Source of the DNA: an uncultured Clostridia bacterium
Lineage (GTDB): Bacteria > Bacillota > Clostridia > Christensenellales > Borkfalkiaceae
Assembly: GCA_944340905.1 (NCBI GenBank)
Contig: CALVLT010000003.1
Coordinates: 17,184-81,183, forward strand
Direction: 5' to 3'
Length of the DNA: 64,000 nucleotides
The position numbers and the translations under genes are program-made. Position 1 is the stretch's first letter. Each line of letters begins with the position of its first letter. The notes under the pieces were generated by a model that was not told the DNA's origin, searched no databases, and saw only the letters and a list, made by a program, of their open reading frames with translations. Shown one piece after another: positions 44,087 through 54,069 of this stretch.

Positions 44087-44871
44087 TGAAGATCGGGATT
44101 TCCACGGCGTCGCTCTTTCTGCGCCTGAACAACGAGGAGGCGCTGCCCCTGCTCGACGAATGGCACGTTCCGTATGCGGAGGTGTTCCTCACCTCCTTTT
44201 CGGAGTACAGCCCCCGCTTTGCAAGCGCGCTCGCCGCGTCCAAGGGGAATGTGAAGGTGCATTCCGTGCACGTGCTCAACACGCAGTTTGAGCCGCAGCT
44301 GTACGCCGAGCATCCGCGCGTGAAGGCAGATGCCTTCGATTGGCTGAAAAAAGCGATGGCGTCCGCAAGAAATCTGGACGCACACCACTATACCTTTCAC
44401 GGCATCGCGCGCCTGAAGCGCACGTTCCGCGAGGACCTTGCCCGCTCTGCCAAGCAGACGGCGGAAATTTTCGCGCTGTGCAAGACGTATGGCGTGCAGC
44501 TTTGCTACGAGAACGTGGAATGGGCGCTCTACAACCGCCCGGGCGTGTTCACCCGTCTGAAGGAGGCGTGCCCCGCGCTCGGGGGCGTTCTGGATATCAA
44601 GCAGGCGCGCATCTCGGGGTATAACTGGCGGGAGTATCTTACGGAGATGGGGGAGAGCCTTGCCACCGTGCACGTGAGCGATGTGGACGTTGCGGGCAGA
44701 ATGTGCCTGCCCGGCAGGGGCACCTTTCCCTTCCGCGAACTGTTCTCGCGCCTGAACGATGCGGGGTTCTGCGGCGCCGTGCTCATCGAAAATTATTCGC
44801 GGGACTATTCCGGACTTTCCGAACTCAAGGCGTCCTATGAATACCTTGCCGAACTTTCGCAGCGCGGCTGA
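44086..44871 (+). CDS. sugar phosphate isomerase/epimerase-like TIM-barrel protein
   Basis: Xylose isomerase-like/AP endonuclease 2-superfamily TIM barrel, 261 aa. It begins KIGISTASLFLRL, has candidate metal ligands in HYTFHGI, CYENVEWAL, VLDIKQA and HVSDVD, and a late glutamate in VLIENYSRDY. The family covers sugar isomerases, epimerases and nucleases; the neighbour (a polyol-phosphate dehydrogenase) favours carbohydrate metabolism. It starts within the stop codon of the dehydrogenase and ends the three-gene module. No clear terminator follows. Confidence 0.82.
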   Translation: MKIGISTASLFLRLNNEEALPLLDEWHVPYAEVFLTSFSEYSPRFASALAASKGNVKVHSVHVLNTQFEPQLYAEHPRVKADAFDWLKKAMASARNLDAHHYTFHGIARLKRTFREDLARSAKQTAEIFALCKTYGVQLCYENVEWALYNRPGVFTRLKEACPALGGVLDIKQARISGYNWREYLTEMGESLATVHVSDVDVAGRMCLPGRGTFPFRELFSRLNDAGFCGAVLIENYSRDYSGLSELKASYEYLAELSQRG

Positions 44872-44901
44872 AAAAAATTTCCTGCGGCGGGGCGAAAAAA
44901 T

Positions 44902-44930
44902 TTGACAAGAAGTTCCTGCTTTGCTATAAT
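44902..44930 (+). promoter_or_regulatory. consensus SigA-type promoter of rpsU
   Basis: TTGACA at 44902-44907 and TATAAT at 44925-44930, ideal 17-bp spacing. Confidence 0.9.
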
Positions 44931-44981
44931 ATGCGAGCATGGAAATGCAAGTAAGTGCTGCGGCGAAGGAGGGTTGAGAAA

Positions 44982-45158
44982 ATGTCCACGATCAGAGTCG
45001 GTGAAAACGAGAATCTCGAGAGCGCACTTCGCCGTTTCAAGAGAAAGTGCTCCCGCGACGGCATCATCGGAGACCTTCGCAAGAAGGAGTTCTACGAGAA
45101 GCCTTCCGTCAAGAAGCGCAAGAAGGCAGAGGCCGCCCGCAAGAGAAGCAGAAACTGA
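44982..45158 (+). CDS. rpsU: 30S ribosomal protein S21
   Basis: S21, 58 aa, a small basic 30S protein near the anti-Shine-Dalgarno region. [20 protein letters not shown] is diagnostic, followed by [15 protein letters not shown] and a basic tail. AAGGAGGG precedes the ATG with 7-8 nt spacing. It is monocistronic here: own consensus promoter and own terminator. The yqeY gene that usually follows in Bacillota is absent. Confidence 0.97.
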   Translation: MSTIRVGENENLESALRRFKRKCSRDGIIGDLRKKEFYEKPSVKKRKKAEAARKRSRN

Positions 45159-45168
45159 GAAACAAAAG

Positions 45169-45195
45169 ATCCGCAGCAGACGCTGCGGATTTTTT
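45169..45195 (+). terminator. intrinsic terminator after rpsU
   Basis: Stem ATCCGCAGC (45169-45177) / GCTGCGGAT (45182-45190), AGAC loop, six T. Confidence 0.92.
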
Positions 45196-45243
45196 CTTGC
45201 AATTTTTGTCGTCCGGTCACGAAACAGGAGGGATTTTGTCGAT

Positions 45244-45633
45244 ATGGAACGTTCGCTCAAAATGCTTGCAAAAGAGGCAAAGACGCGCATGAAAAAGGGC
45301 TTTTGGGAGCGGTGCGGGCAGGAACTGGAGGCGTGCCGCCGCGATGCCCGCGTACAGGGCATCAGCGAGAGCAAGGCGGAACGCTATTTTGTTTCCAAGG
45401 TCGCGGACGAGATCCGCGGGGAGGCGCCCGATGCGTTCTATCTCAAGGTCCGCAAGATGCTTCTGGAGGAGGGCGAGGTCTCCGACGCCATCGGCCGTCT
45501 CACCGATCGGGCGTACTATGCCACGCTCTCCTACGAGGAAAAGCAGCGCTACACCCTCGAGCTGTCTGAACGCTATCTCGAGGCGCTCAAGCGCTTCCGC
45601 CGCGAGTGCGAATTTGAACGCGGAAGAACTTGA
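45244..45633 (+). CDS. hypothetical small helical protein
   Basis: A 129-aa charged, mostly helical protein (rich in E, K, R, A) with no membrane segment or cysteine motif; I do not recognise it. It starts MERSLKMLAKEAKTRMKKGF and its middle has SEKQRYTLELSERYLEAL-like amphipathic helices. GGAGG lies 12 nt before the ATG. It sits just after the rpsU terminator and could be expressed by read-through. GC-rich codon use matches the core genes. Confidence 0.75.
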   Translation: MERSLKMLAKEAKTRMKKGFWERCGQELEACRRDARVQGISESKAERYFVSKVADEIRGEAPDAFYLKVRKMLLEEGEVSDAIGRLTDRAYYATLSYEEKQRYTLELSERYLEALKRFRRECEFERGRT

Positions 45634-45676
45634 GCGGCGCAGGGCAGAGGGGTGATCCCCCCGTCGCTGCGCGCCA

Positions 45677-45709
45677 CCCCCCTTAACGCCCTGCGGGCGT
45701 TAAGGGGGG
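45677..45709. repeat. perfect 15-bp inverted repeat
   Basis: CCCCCCTTAACGCCC (45677-45691), TGC loop, then the exact complement (45695-45709). No T-run follows, so it is not a standard terminator. It lies at the start of a 430-nt gene-free stretch (45634-46062). Confidence 0.8.
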
Positions 45710-45753
45710 CAACTCCTGAAGGATAGGGGAATTGTGCTCACCGCATTTTGCGG

Positions 45754-45954
45754 GGGGATTCTTACAGCGGCTGCGCCTCGTGCGCTGCATCGTCAAAATA
45801 CTCCCGCAAGCGGGTATTTTTCCTCGCATCGGGCGCTGCGGGCTGCGCTCTTCGCTCTGCTCGCCGCAGCAGGCGGCACACGAGCCTCGAGGAGGCGAAG
45901 TTATGACGTGTAGCGCGAGGGGCTACGCTCCACTGCGTTCCGCTCTGAATGACG
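45754..45954. repeat. composite copy of dispersed intergenic repeat
   Basis: The left end GGGGATTCTTACAGCGGCTGCGC (45754 on; read in part) resembles 59604-59628, and the right end GCTCTGAATGACG (45942-45954) matches 14341 and nearly 59631-59643. The 165 nt between the ends have GC-rich short hairpins and no open frame of note. It may be a repeat into which other sequence has been inserted. Confidence 0.5.
45795..45821 (+). terminator. possible terminator hairpin
   Basis: AAAATA-CT-CCCGC (45795-45807) pairs with GCGGG-TATTTT (45810-45820) with a 2-nt bulge, followed by a T. It could terminate the small helical-protein gene, 160 nt after its stop. Confidence 0.5.
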
Positions 45955-45986
45955 ATGCACATACGTATGCAATTTTCCCCAAACCC

Positions 45987-46015
45987 TTTACAAAAGCAAA
46001 TAAATGTGGTATAAT
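45987..46015 (+). promoter_or_regulatory. SigA-type promoter of nrdR
   Basis: TTTACA at 45987-45992 and TATAAT at 46010-46015 (17 bp). GTGGTA (46006-46011) and TACCAC (46026-46031) form an inverted repeat across the -10 and start region; it does not look like an NrdR box. Confidence 0.82.
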
Positions 46016-46062
46016 CGTACAAAAGTACCACAAAATATACCGTTTCGGAAGGGGGAGACAAC

Positions 46063-46539
46063 ATGCGCTGCCTGTATTGCAACTGTACGGAGAGCAAGGT
46101 CATCGATTCACGCTCGGCGGACGATGAGCGCACCATCCGCCGCCGCCGCGAGTGCATGGGCTGCGGACGCAGATTCACGACGTATGAGACCATCGAGGTC
46201 GCGCCCATTCTCGTCGTCAAGGCGGACGGCACCCGCCAGGCGTTCGATCTGGGCAAGATCAAGCGCGGGGTCATCAAGGCGTGCGAAAAGCGCCCCGTTC
46301 CCATTGAGAAGATCGACGAACTTGCCGAGGACATCGCCAAGCGCGTCTACAATTCCATGGAGCAGGAGATTTCCTCCAAACAGATCGGGGAGATGGTCAT
46401 GGAGGGCCTGCAAAAACTCGACGAAGTGGCATACGTGCGCTATGCCTCCGTTTACCGCTCCTTCAAGGACATTTCCTCCTTCATGGCGGAACTGCAGAAG
46501 ATGATCGAGCGCAAGGAAGGGGAAGGCGGGGCAAAATGA
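46063..46539 (+). CDS. nrdR: transcriptional repressor NrdR
   Basis: NrdR, 158 aa, an ATP/dATP-sensing repressor of ribonucleotide reductase genes. The N-terminal zinc ribbon uses C3, C6, C31 and C34 (MRCLYC ... CMGCGRRF). The ATP-cone domain (about 48-138) has VVKADGTRQAFDLGKIKRG and KISSKQIGEMVMEGL-like blocks. GGGGGAG precedes the ATG. Here it leads an operon with ispG and the PolC-derived exonuclease. No nrd gene is in the window. Confidence 0.97.
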   Translation: MRCLYCNCTESKVIDSRSADDERTIRRRRECMGCGRRFTTYETIEVAPILVVKADGTRQAFDLGKIKRGVIKACEKRPVPIEKIDELAEDIAKRVYNSMEQEISSKQIGEMVMEGLQKLDEVAYVRYASVYRSFKDISSFMAELQKMIERKEGEGGAK

Positions 46540-47573
46540 TCCGCAAGGTTTGCGTCGGCAGCTTTGTTCTGGGCGGCGGCACCGTCGCCGTGCAGAGCAT
46601 GACAACCAAAAAGACGAGCGACGTGCAGGCGTGCGTCGCTCAAATTCTTGCCCTGCAGGCGGCGGGGTGCGATATCGTACGCGTGGCGGTCGCGGACGAG
46701 GCGGACGCGCGCGCACTGCGCGCGGTCGTGGAGCGCGTGAACGTCCCCGTCGTGGCGGACGTGCACTTCTCGGCAAAGCTCGCCGTGCTCGCCGTGGAAA
46801 ACGGCGCGCACAAACTGCGCATCAACCCCGGCAACATCGGCGGCGAGGCACAGATCGCGCGCGTTGCCGCCTGTGTGAAGGCGCACCACGTCCCCGTGCG
46901 CGTGGGCGCCAATACGGGGAGCATCGAAAAAGAGCACCTTGCCAGGTACGGCAGGAGCGCGCAGGCGCTCGTCGAGAGCGCCCTTGCCAACGTCGCCGTG
47001 CTCGAGCGGCAGGGCATGGAGGACATCGTCATCTCCGTCAAGGCGTCCGACGTTCCGCTCACGGTGGAGGCGTACACGCTGCTGCGCAGCCGCTGCGGCT
47101 ATCCTCTGCATCTCGGCGTGACCGAGGCGGGAACGAAGGAGGCGGGCATCGTCAAGAGCAGCGTGGGCATCGGGGCGCTGCTGCTTGCGGGCATCGGCGA
47201 GACCATCCGCGTCTCCCTCTCTGCCGATCCCGCGGAGGAGGTGTACGCGGGGCACGCCATCCTGCGCGCCTGCGGGCTGGAGAACGACTATGTGGAAGTC
47301 GTCGCCTGTCCCACCTGCGGCAGGTGCCGCTATGACTGCATCGGGCTTGCGGCGCGCGTGCAGGATCGCGTGCGCGCGGTCAGGAAAAAGTGCAAAGTCG
47401 CCGTCATGGGCTGCGTGGTCAACGGGCCGGGCGAGGCGCGCGGGTGCGACCTCGGCATTGCGGGCGGCGAGGAGTACTGCGTCATCATACAGAAGGGAAG
47501 GGCGGACGAGCGCGTGCGCAAAGAGGATGCGGAGCGCGTCTTTTTTGAACGGCTCGAGGAATTGATCGGATGA
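46536..47573 (+). CDS. ispG: 4-hydroxy-3-methylbut-2-en-1-yl diphosphate synthase (flavodoxin)
   Basis: IspG/GcpE, 345 aa, a [4Fe-4S] enzyme of the MEP isoprenoid pathway. The N-terminal TIM barrel includes VQSMTTKKTSDV, DVHFSAKLA and KLRINPGNIG; the Fe-S domain has cysteines in ACPTCGRCRYDC and MGCVVNGPGEA. It overlaps nrdR and the next gene by ATGA. In Bacillota ispG usually precedes proS/polC and rimP; the neighbourhood is conserved except that full-length polC is missing. Confidence 0.96.
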   Translation: MIRKVCVGSFVLGGGTVAVQSMTTKKTSDVQACVAQILALQAAGCDIVRVAVADEADARALRAVVERVNVPVVADVHFSAKLAVLAVENGAHKLRINPGNIGGEAQIARVAACVKAHHVPVRVGANTGSIEKEHLARYGRSAQALVESALANVAVLERQGMEDIVISVKASDVPLTVEAYTLLRSRCGYPLHLGVTEAGTKEAGIVKSSVGIGALLLAGIGETIRVSLSADPAEEVYAGHAILRACGLENDYVEVVACPTCGRCRYDCIGLAARVQDRVRAVRKKCKVAVMGCVVNGPGEARGCDLGIAGGEEYCVIIQKGRADERVRKEDAERVFFERLEELIG

Positions 47574-49087
47574 AGAGCAGAGAGTATCTGGAAGAAATAC
47601 GGAAGGCACCCGGGCTGAGGCGCGCCGTGCTGCGCAAGATAGAGGTCTCGGGCAGGACGGCGGCGTTTTTTCTGGTGACGGACGTCACCTATTCGCCCGA
47701 GGACGTCGAATATGCGCGCGGCGTCTCGCAAAAATACGTCCCCGAAGGGTTTACGGCGCAGGCGCGCGTCCTCAAGTCGGTGCCCGACGAGGCGGGCGTG
47801 CGCCGTGCCGTGGCGGACATTCTCAAGAACCGCTTCCCCGCCGTGGCGGCGTTCGTCGATCCCGACGACATCGCCGTTGCGCTGGACGAGGGGGGCGGCA
47901 GGTTCTACATATCGGTGGGGGAGCTGGAGCGCGACCGCATGACGGGCGACGGCATCCTCGACGCCGTGAGCGCCGAACTTGCGCGCACCTTCTGCGGAAC
48001 GTGGTTCGGGGAGGTCCGCTTTGTGGAAAAGGAGCGCGGCGAGATCGAGCATGCTGCGCCGCCCGAGGCGGAGTATGTCAGCGCGCCCCGCTTTTTCCCC
48101 ATCGAGGGGTACGAGCCGATCGACGGGGCAAAGCCGATGCACGCCGTCTATCTTGCCGACCTCGTCAAGGAGATGCAGGGCGTCACCGTCTGCGGGACGG
48201 TGTCCTATATCGAAGAGCGCTCGACCAAGACGGGCAAGCCGTACTTCTCCATCTCCGTTGCCGACGCCACGGGTCAGCTGCGCTGTTCCTACTTTTCCAA
48301 AAAGGCGACCGTTGACAAGGTGCGCGCCGTCACGCAGGGTACGGGCGTATGCCTGACGGGGGACAACGAGCTGTTCAACGGCGGGCTTTCCTTCCGCGCA
48401 AAGGCGATCGACCTCGGACATGCCCCCGACGGATTTGTTCCCGAGGAGCGTCCCTCCCGCCCCGTGCCCGCGCAGTACCGCACCGTGTTCCCCGCCCCCG
48501 TCAGCGACTACGTGCAGGCGACGCTGTTCACGGGCAAGCCCTTGCCCCAGGATGTGACCGCGCGCGAATTCGTCGTGTTCGACCTGGAGACGACGGGGCT
48601 GAACAACACGCCCGCAACGGGGTCGATGGACCGCATCATCGAACTGGGCGCGGTGAAGATCCGCGGCGGGCAGATCGTCGAAAAATTTTCCACCTTTGTC
48701 GCCTGCCCCGTCCGCCTGTCGGAGGAGATCGTCAAGATCACGGGCATCACGGACGATATGCTTGTCGGCGCGCCCGAGGTCGGGGACGTGCTGGCGGACT
48801 TTTACAAGTTCACGGCGGGCTGTGCGCTCGTGGGGCACAACGTGCAGTTCGACTACAAGTTCATCCGCTATTACGGGGAGAAGGAGGGGTACCTGTTCGA
48901 TCAGAGGCAGTACGATACGATGGTCATGTCCCAGCGCATCCTGCGCCTTCCGCACAACCGCCTCAACGACGTGGCGGACTACTTCGGGTTCACCTTCCAC
49001 CACCACCGCGCGTTCGACGATGCCTTTGTCACGGCAAAGGTATTCCTCGAACTTGCCCGCCTTGCGGGAAAGCTGGAGGAAAGGTGA
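47570..49087 (+). CDS. PolC-derived OB-fold/3'-5' exonuclease protein lacking the polymerase
   Basis: A 505-aa protein with strong resemblance to the N-terminal third of PolC. Residues 1-190 resemble the PolC N domain, about 199-283 the OB domain (VTVCGTVSYIEER, GKPYFSISVAD), and 330-500 the DEDDh proofreading exonuclease: D338 and E340 in FDLETTG, GHNVQFDYKF, and H479/D484 in HHRAFDD. The split PHP domain that flanks the exonuclease in true PolC is absent: only a 45-residue linker joins OB and exonuclease, and no polymerase domain follows. The linker carries Q316-A-T-L-F320, matching the QxxLF clamp-binding pattern. It occupies the polC position between ispG and rimP. Catalytic residues are intact, so it is not a dead remnant. 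Confidence 0.88.
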   Translation: MKSREYLEEIRKAPGLRRAVLRKIEVSGRTAAFFLVTDVTYSPEDVEYARGVSQKYVPEGFTAQARVLKSVPDEAGVRRAVADILKNRFPAVAAFVDPDDIAVALDEGGGRFYISVGELERDRMTGDGILDAVSAELARTFCGTWFGEVRFVEKERGEIEHAAPPEAEYVSAPRFFPIEGYEPIDGAKPMHAVYLADLVKEMQGVTVCGTVSYIEERSTKTGKPYFSISVADATGQLRCSYFSKKATVDKVRAVTQGTGVCLTGDNELFNGGLSFRAKAIDLGHAPDGFVPEERPSRPVPAQYRTVFPAPVSDYVQATLFTGKPLPQDVTAREFVVFDLETTGLNNTPATGSMDRIIELGAVKIRGGQIVEKFSTFVACPVRLSEEIVKITGITDDMLVGAPEVGDVLADFYKFTAGCALVGHNVQFDYKFIRYYGEKEGYLFDQRQYDTMVMSQRILRLPHNRLNDVADYFGFTFHHHRAFDDAFVTAKVFLELARLAGKLEER

Positions 49088-49106
49088 AATTTCTGCGCGG
49101 AAATGC

Positions 49107-49135
49107 TTGCATTTTTTTCCGGAACGTGGTAAACT
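49107..49135 (+). promoter_or_regulatory. SigA-type promoter of the rimP-nusA operon
   Basis: TTGCAT at 49107-49112 and TAAACT at 49130-49135, 17 bp apart, in the gap after the exonuclease gene. Confidence 0.72.
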
Positions 49136-49163
49136 AAGGATAGTCTTAATCTTGCATTGGATT

Positions 49164-49190
49164 GAGAGCGGTTCTCCGCTCTCATTCTTT
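49164..49190 (+). promoter_or_regulatory. leader hairpin upstream of rimP (weak terminator/attenuator)
   Basis: Perfect 8-bp stem GAGAGCGG (49164-49171) / CCGCTCTC (49176-49183), TTCT loop, followed by an interrupted U-tract ATTCTTTG, about 60 nt before rimP. It resembles a weak intrinsic terminator. In B. subtilis the homologous operon (ylxS-nusA) is autoregulated by NusA-dependent termination in its leader; the same role here is inferred. Confidence 0.6.
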
Positions 49191-49249
49191 GTATGTGGGG
49201 CAGGCCGCGGCGCGGCATTTCCGCTGCGGCGGCCCGACGGAGAGTTGAT

Positions 49250-49705
49250 ATGAACGTAAAACCCATGAAGGAAGTGGAGGAATATCTTGCGCCCGTTGCA
49301 GCGTCGGTGGGCGCGGAGCTTGTGGAGGCGGTGTGGAACAACCGCGAACGCTCTTTAACGCTCGTCATCGATGCGCCCGGCGGCGTCGACCTCAACCTGT
49401 GCGAGAAGTTCCACCATGCGGCGGACGCCGCGCTCGACGAGCTGGACCCCACCTACGGGGCGGCGTACACGCTGAACTGTTCCTCCCCGGGGCTGGACCG
49501 TCCCTTCAGGACGGAGCGCGATTTTGCGCGCCACCTGGGGGAGATGATCGAGGTGCATCTGTACGCGCCGTTCGCGGGCACAAAGTATCACGAGGGCAAG
49601 CTCACCGCCTTTGAGGGGGGCGACGTGGTGCTTGAAACGCCCAGGGGGGAACTGCGTATCCCCTTTGAAAAGACCTCCAAGGTCTGTCTGCTCATCGAAG
49701 TGTGA
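49250..49705 (+). CDS. rimP: ribosome maturation factor RimP
   Basis: RimP (YlxS/YhbC), 151 aa, needed for 30S maturation. The N-terminal domain has the family pattern LAPVAASVGAELVEAVW and LVIDAPGGVDLNLCEKF; CSSPGLDRPF is the diagnostic motif; the C-terminal Sm-like domain covers about 90-151. The start follows GGAGAG. It begins the conserved rimP-nusA-ylxR-ylxQ-infB-rbfA order. Confidence 0.95.
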   Translation: MNVKPMKEVEEYLAPVAASVGAELVEAVWNNRERSLTLVIDAPGGVDLNLCEKFHHAADAALDELDPTYGAAYTLNCSSPGLDRPFRTERDFARHLGEMIEVHLYAPFAGTKYHEGKLTAFEGGDVVLETPRGELRIPFEKTSKVCLLIEV

Positions 49706-49747
49706 CACCCGAGCGTTCGGGGATAAGGATAAAATAAGGAGAACACT

Positions 49748-50836
49748 ATGATCAACAAGGATTTCTTTGCGGCGCTCGCCGACCTCGAGCGCGAGAAGGG
49801 CATCAGCGAAGAGACGTTCATCGAGGCGCTGGAGACGGCGCTCGCCTCCGCCTATAAAAAACAGTATATCGGCGAAGGGGGGAACGTGGAGGTCAAACTC
49901 AATCCCGAAAAGGGGACCATCCGCTTTTACCTCAAGCGCACCGTCTCGGATGCGGAGGAGCTTGCCGACGGCGAGATCTCGCTCGAAGATGCGCAGCAGA
50001 TCAAAAAGAGCGCCAAGCCGGGCGACGTCCTGACGAATGAATTCACGCCCAAGGACTTCACGCGCATCGCGGCGCAGACCGCCAAGCAGGTCATCTTGCA
50101 GAAGATCCACGAGACGGAGCGCGACAACACGCTCTCCGAGTTCTCGGACAAGGAGGGCGAGCTGATGAGCGGCCTCGTGCGCAAGGTGGACGCGCGCAAC
50201 GTGTACGTCGAACTGGGCAAGGGGCAGATCGAAGGACTCATGCTCCCGCAGGACCAGGTGCCCGGCGAAAAATACCTCACGGGGGACCGCATCAAGGTGT
50301 ACGTCAAGCGCGTGAAGAGCGGCAGCCGCAACGCGCAGGTGCTCGTCTCGCGCGCCGCCCCCGGGCTGGTCAAGCGGCTCTTTGAAGAGGAAGTGCCCGA
50401 GATCAAGGCGGGCACGGTCATCGTCAAGGGCATCGCCCGCGAACCGGGGCACCGCACCAAGATGGCGATCGCCTCCGAGGATCCGCGCGTGGACGCCGTG
50501 GGCGCCTGCGTGGGCAACAAGGGCGCGCGCGTCAACGCGGTCGTCGCCGAACTTGGCGGGGAGAAGATCGACATCATCCTCTGGAGCGAAAATCCGCTCG
50601 AATTCATTGCAAAGGCGCTCTCGCCCGCCACGGTCATTTCCGTCACGCAGATGAGCGAAAAGTCCGCCATCGCCGTCGTTCCCGACGACAAGCTCTCCCT
50701 CGCCATCGGCAGGGACGGGCAGAACGCGCGGCTCGCGGCACGGCTGACGGGCTGGAAGATCGACGTCAAGAGCGAATCGGCGGCGGCGAAACTCAATCTC
50801 GACGCCCCTGCGGCGGAGCCTTCCGCGGAGGAATAA
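49748..50836 (+). CDS. nusA: transcription termination/antitermination protein NusA
   Basis: NusA, 362 aa, the short Bacillota form without the C-terminal AR repeats found in proteobacteria. The N-terminal RNAP-binding domain (1-125) starts INKDFFAALADLEREKGIS, the S1 domain (about 135-200) has SGLVRKVDARNVYVELG, and two KH domains follow with GACVGNKGARVNAV and SLAIGRDGQNARLAARL. AAGGAG precedes the ATG. Its stop abuts the ylxR start. Confidence 0.97.
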   Translation: MINKDFFAALADLEREKGISEETFIEALETALASAYKKQYIGEGGNVEVKLNPEKGTIRFYLKRTVSDAEELADGEISLEDAQQIKKSAKPGDVLTNEFTPKDFTRIAAQTAKQVILQKIHETERDNTLSEFSDKEGELMSGLVRKVDARNVYVELGKGQIEGLMLPQDQVPGEKYLTGDRIKVYVKRVKSGSRNAQVLVSRAAPGLVKRLFEEEVPEIKAGTVIVKGIAREPGHRTKMAIASEDPRVDAVGACVGNKGARVNAVVAELGGEKIDIILWSENPLEFIAKALSPATVISVTQMSEKSAIAVVPDDKLSLAIGRDGQNARLAARLTGWKIDVKSESAAAKLNLDAPAAEPSAEE

Positions 50837-51109
50837 ATGCCCGTTCAGAAAAAAATTCCCATGCGCACCTGCATCGCCTGCCGCGAGGAAAAACCCAAAA
50901 AGGAGATGCTGCGCGTCGTCAGAAATGCCGCGGGGGAGATCCGCCTCGATTTTTCGGGCAAGCTCCCCGGGCGCGGCGCATACGTGTGCGGCAGCGAGGC
51001 GTGCATCAGAAAGCTGAAAAAGTACCGCCTTCTGAACAAGACGTTCTCCGCCGACGTCGCCCCCGAGGTCTATGACGCCATCGAGGAGGAATTCCTGCGT
51101 GCAAAGTAA
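50837..51109 (+). CDS. ylxR: YlxR family protein (RnpM-like)
   Basis: YlxR/DUF448 protein, 90 aa, a small basic RNA-binding protein; the B. subtilis homologue has been linked to RNase P modulation. PMRTCIACREEKPK and LPGRGAYVCGSEAC are the family motifs. It begins immediately after the nusA stop and overlaps ylxQ by 11 nt. Confidence 0.94.
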   Translation: MPVQKKIPMRTCIACREEKPKKEMLRVVRNAAGEIRLDFSGKLPGRGAYVCGSEACIRKLKKYRLLNKTFSADVAPEVYDAIEEEFLRAK

Positions 51110-51386
51110 GGTGCGCACCTATCTCGGGTTCTGCAGGCGCGCGGGCAAGCTCACGTTGGGCGTGAACGCGGCGCGCGCGGTGCGCGGAAGGGTATTTTTG
51201 CTCGCGGCGGACAATTCCGCCTCGGAGAACTGCAAAAAGGAGATCGCAAAGCTTGCAAACAAATTCTCCTGCCCCGTCGTCTGGCTGGACGGGCTGGGGG
51301 AGATGGTCGGAAAGGAGACGTGCAAGCTCGCCGCCGTGCGGGAGGAACACCTTGCCGCGGCGATCGGAAGGGAATTGAAAGAATAA
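51099..51386 (+). CDS. ylxQ: YlxQ, ribosomal protein L7Ae-like RNA-binding protein
   Basis: L7Ae/L30e-fold protein, 95 aa, probably binding kink-turn RNA. The N terminus KVRTYLGFCRRAGKLTLGVN and the AADNSASENCKKEI block are typical of YlxQ. The GTG at 51099 is chosen because GAGGAGGAA lies 8 nt upstream and the match to the family begins there. It overlaps the end of ylxR, as is usual in this operon. Confidence 0.92.
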   Translation: MQSKVRTYLGFCRRAGKLTLGVNAARAVRGRVFLLAADNSASENCKKEIAKLANKFSCPVVWLDGLGEMVGKETCKLAAVREEHLAAAIGRELKE

Positions 51387-51440
51387 GGGAACAACGGACA
51401 GCGGACGGCGCACTGCGCGCGTGCCGCCATCGGAGGAGAT

Positions 51441-54029
<2,589 letters not shown>

Positions 54030-54069
54030 GCGGCGCGCCCGTAGCGGGCGCAGGTTTGGAGAAGGAGAT

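Noticed and set aside
46006-46031. GTGGTA/TACCAC inverted repeat as an NrdR box
   Set aside because: It does not resemble the known A/T-rich NrdR box pattern.
49085-49250. Frameshifted or truncated polC by a recent mutation
   Set aside because: The following bases are a promoter, hairpin and rimP with no PHP or polymerase codons in any frame, and the PHP half before the exonuclease is also missing, so this is an architecture change rather than a recent break.
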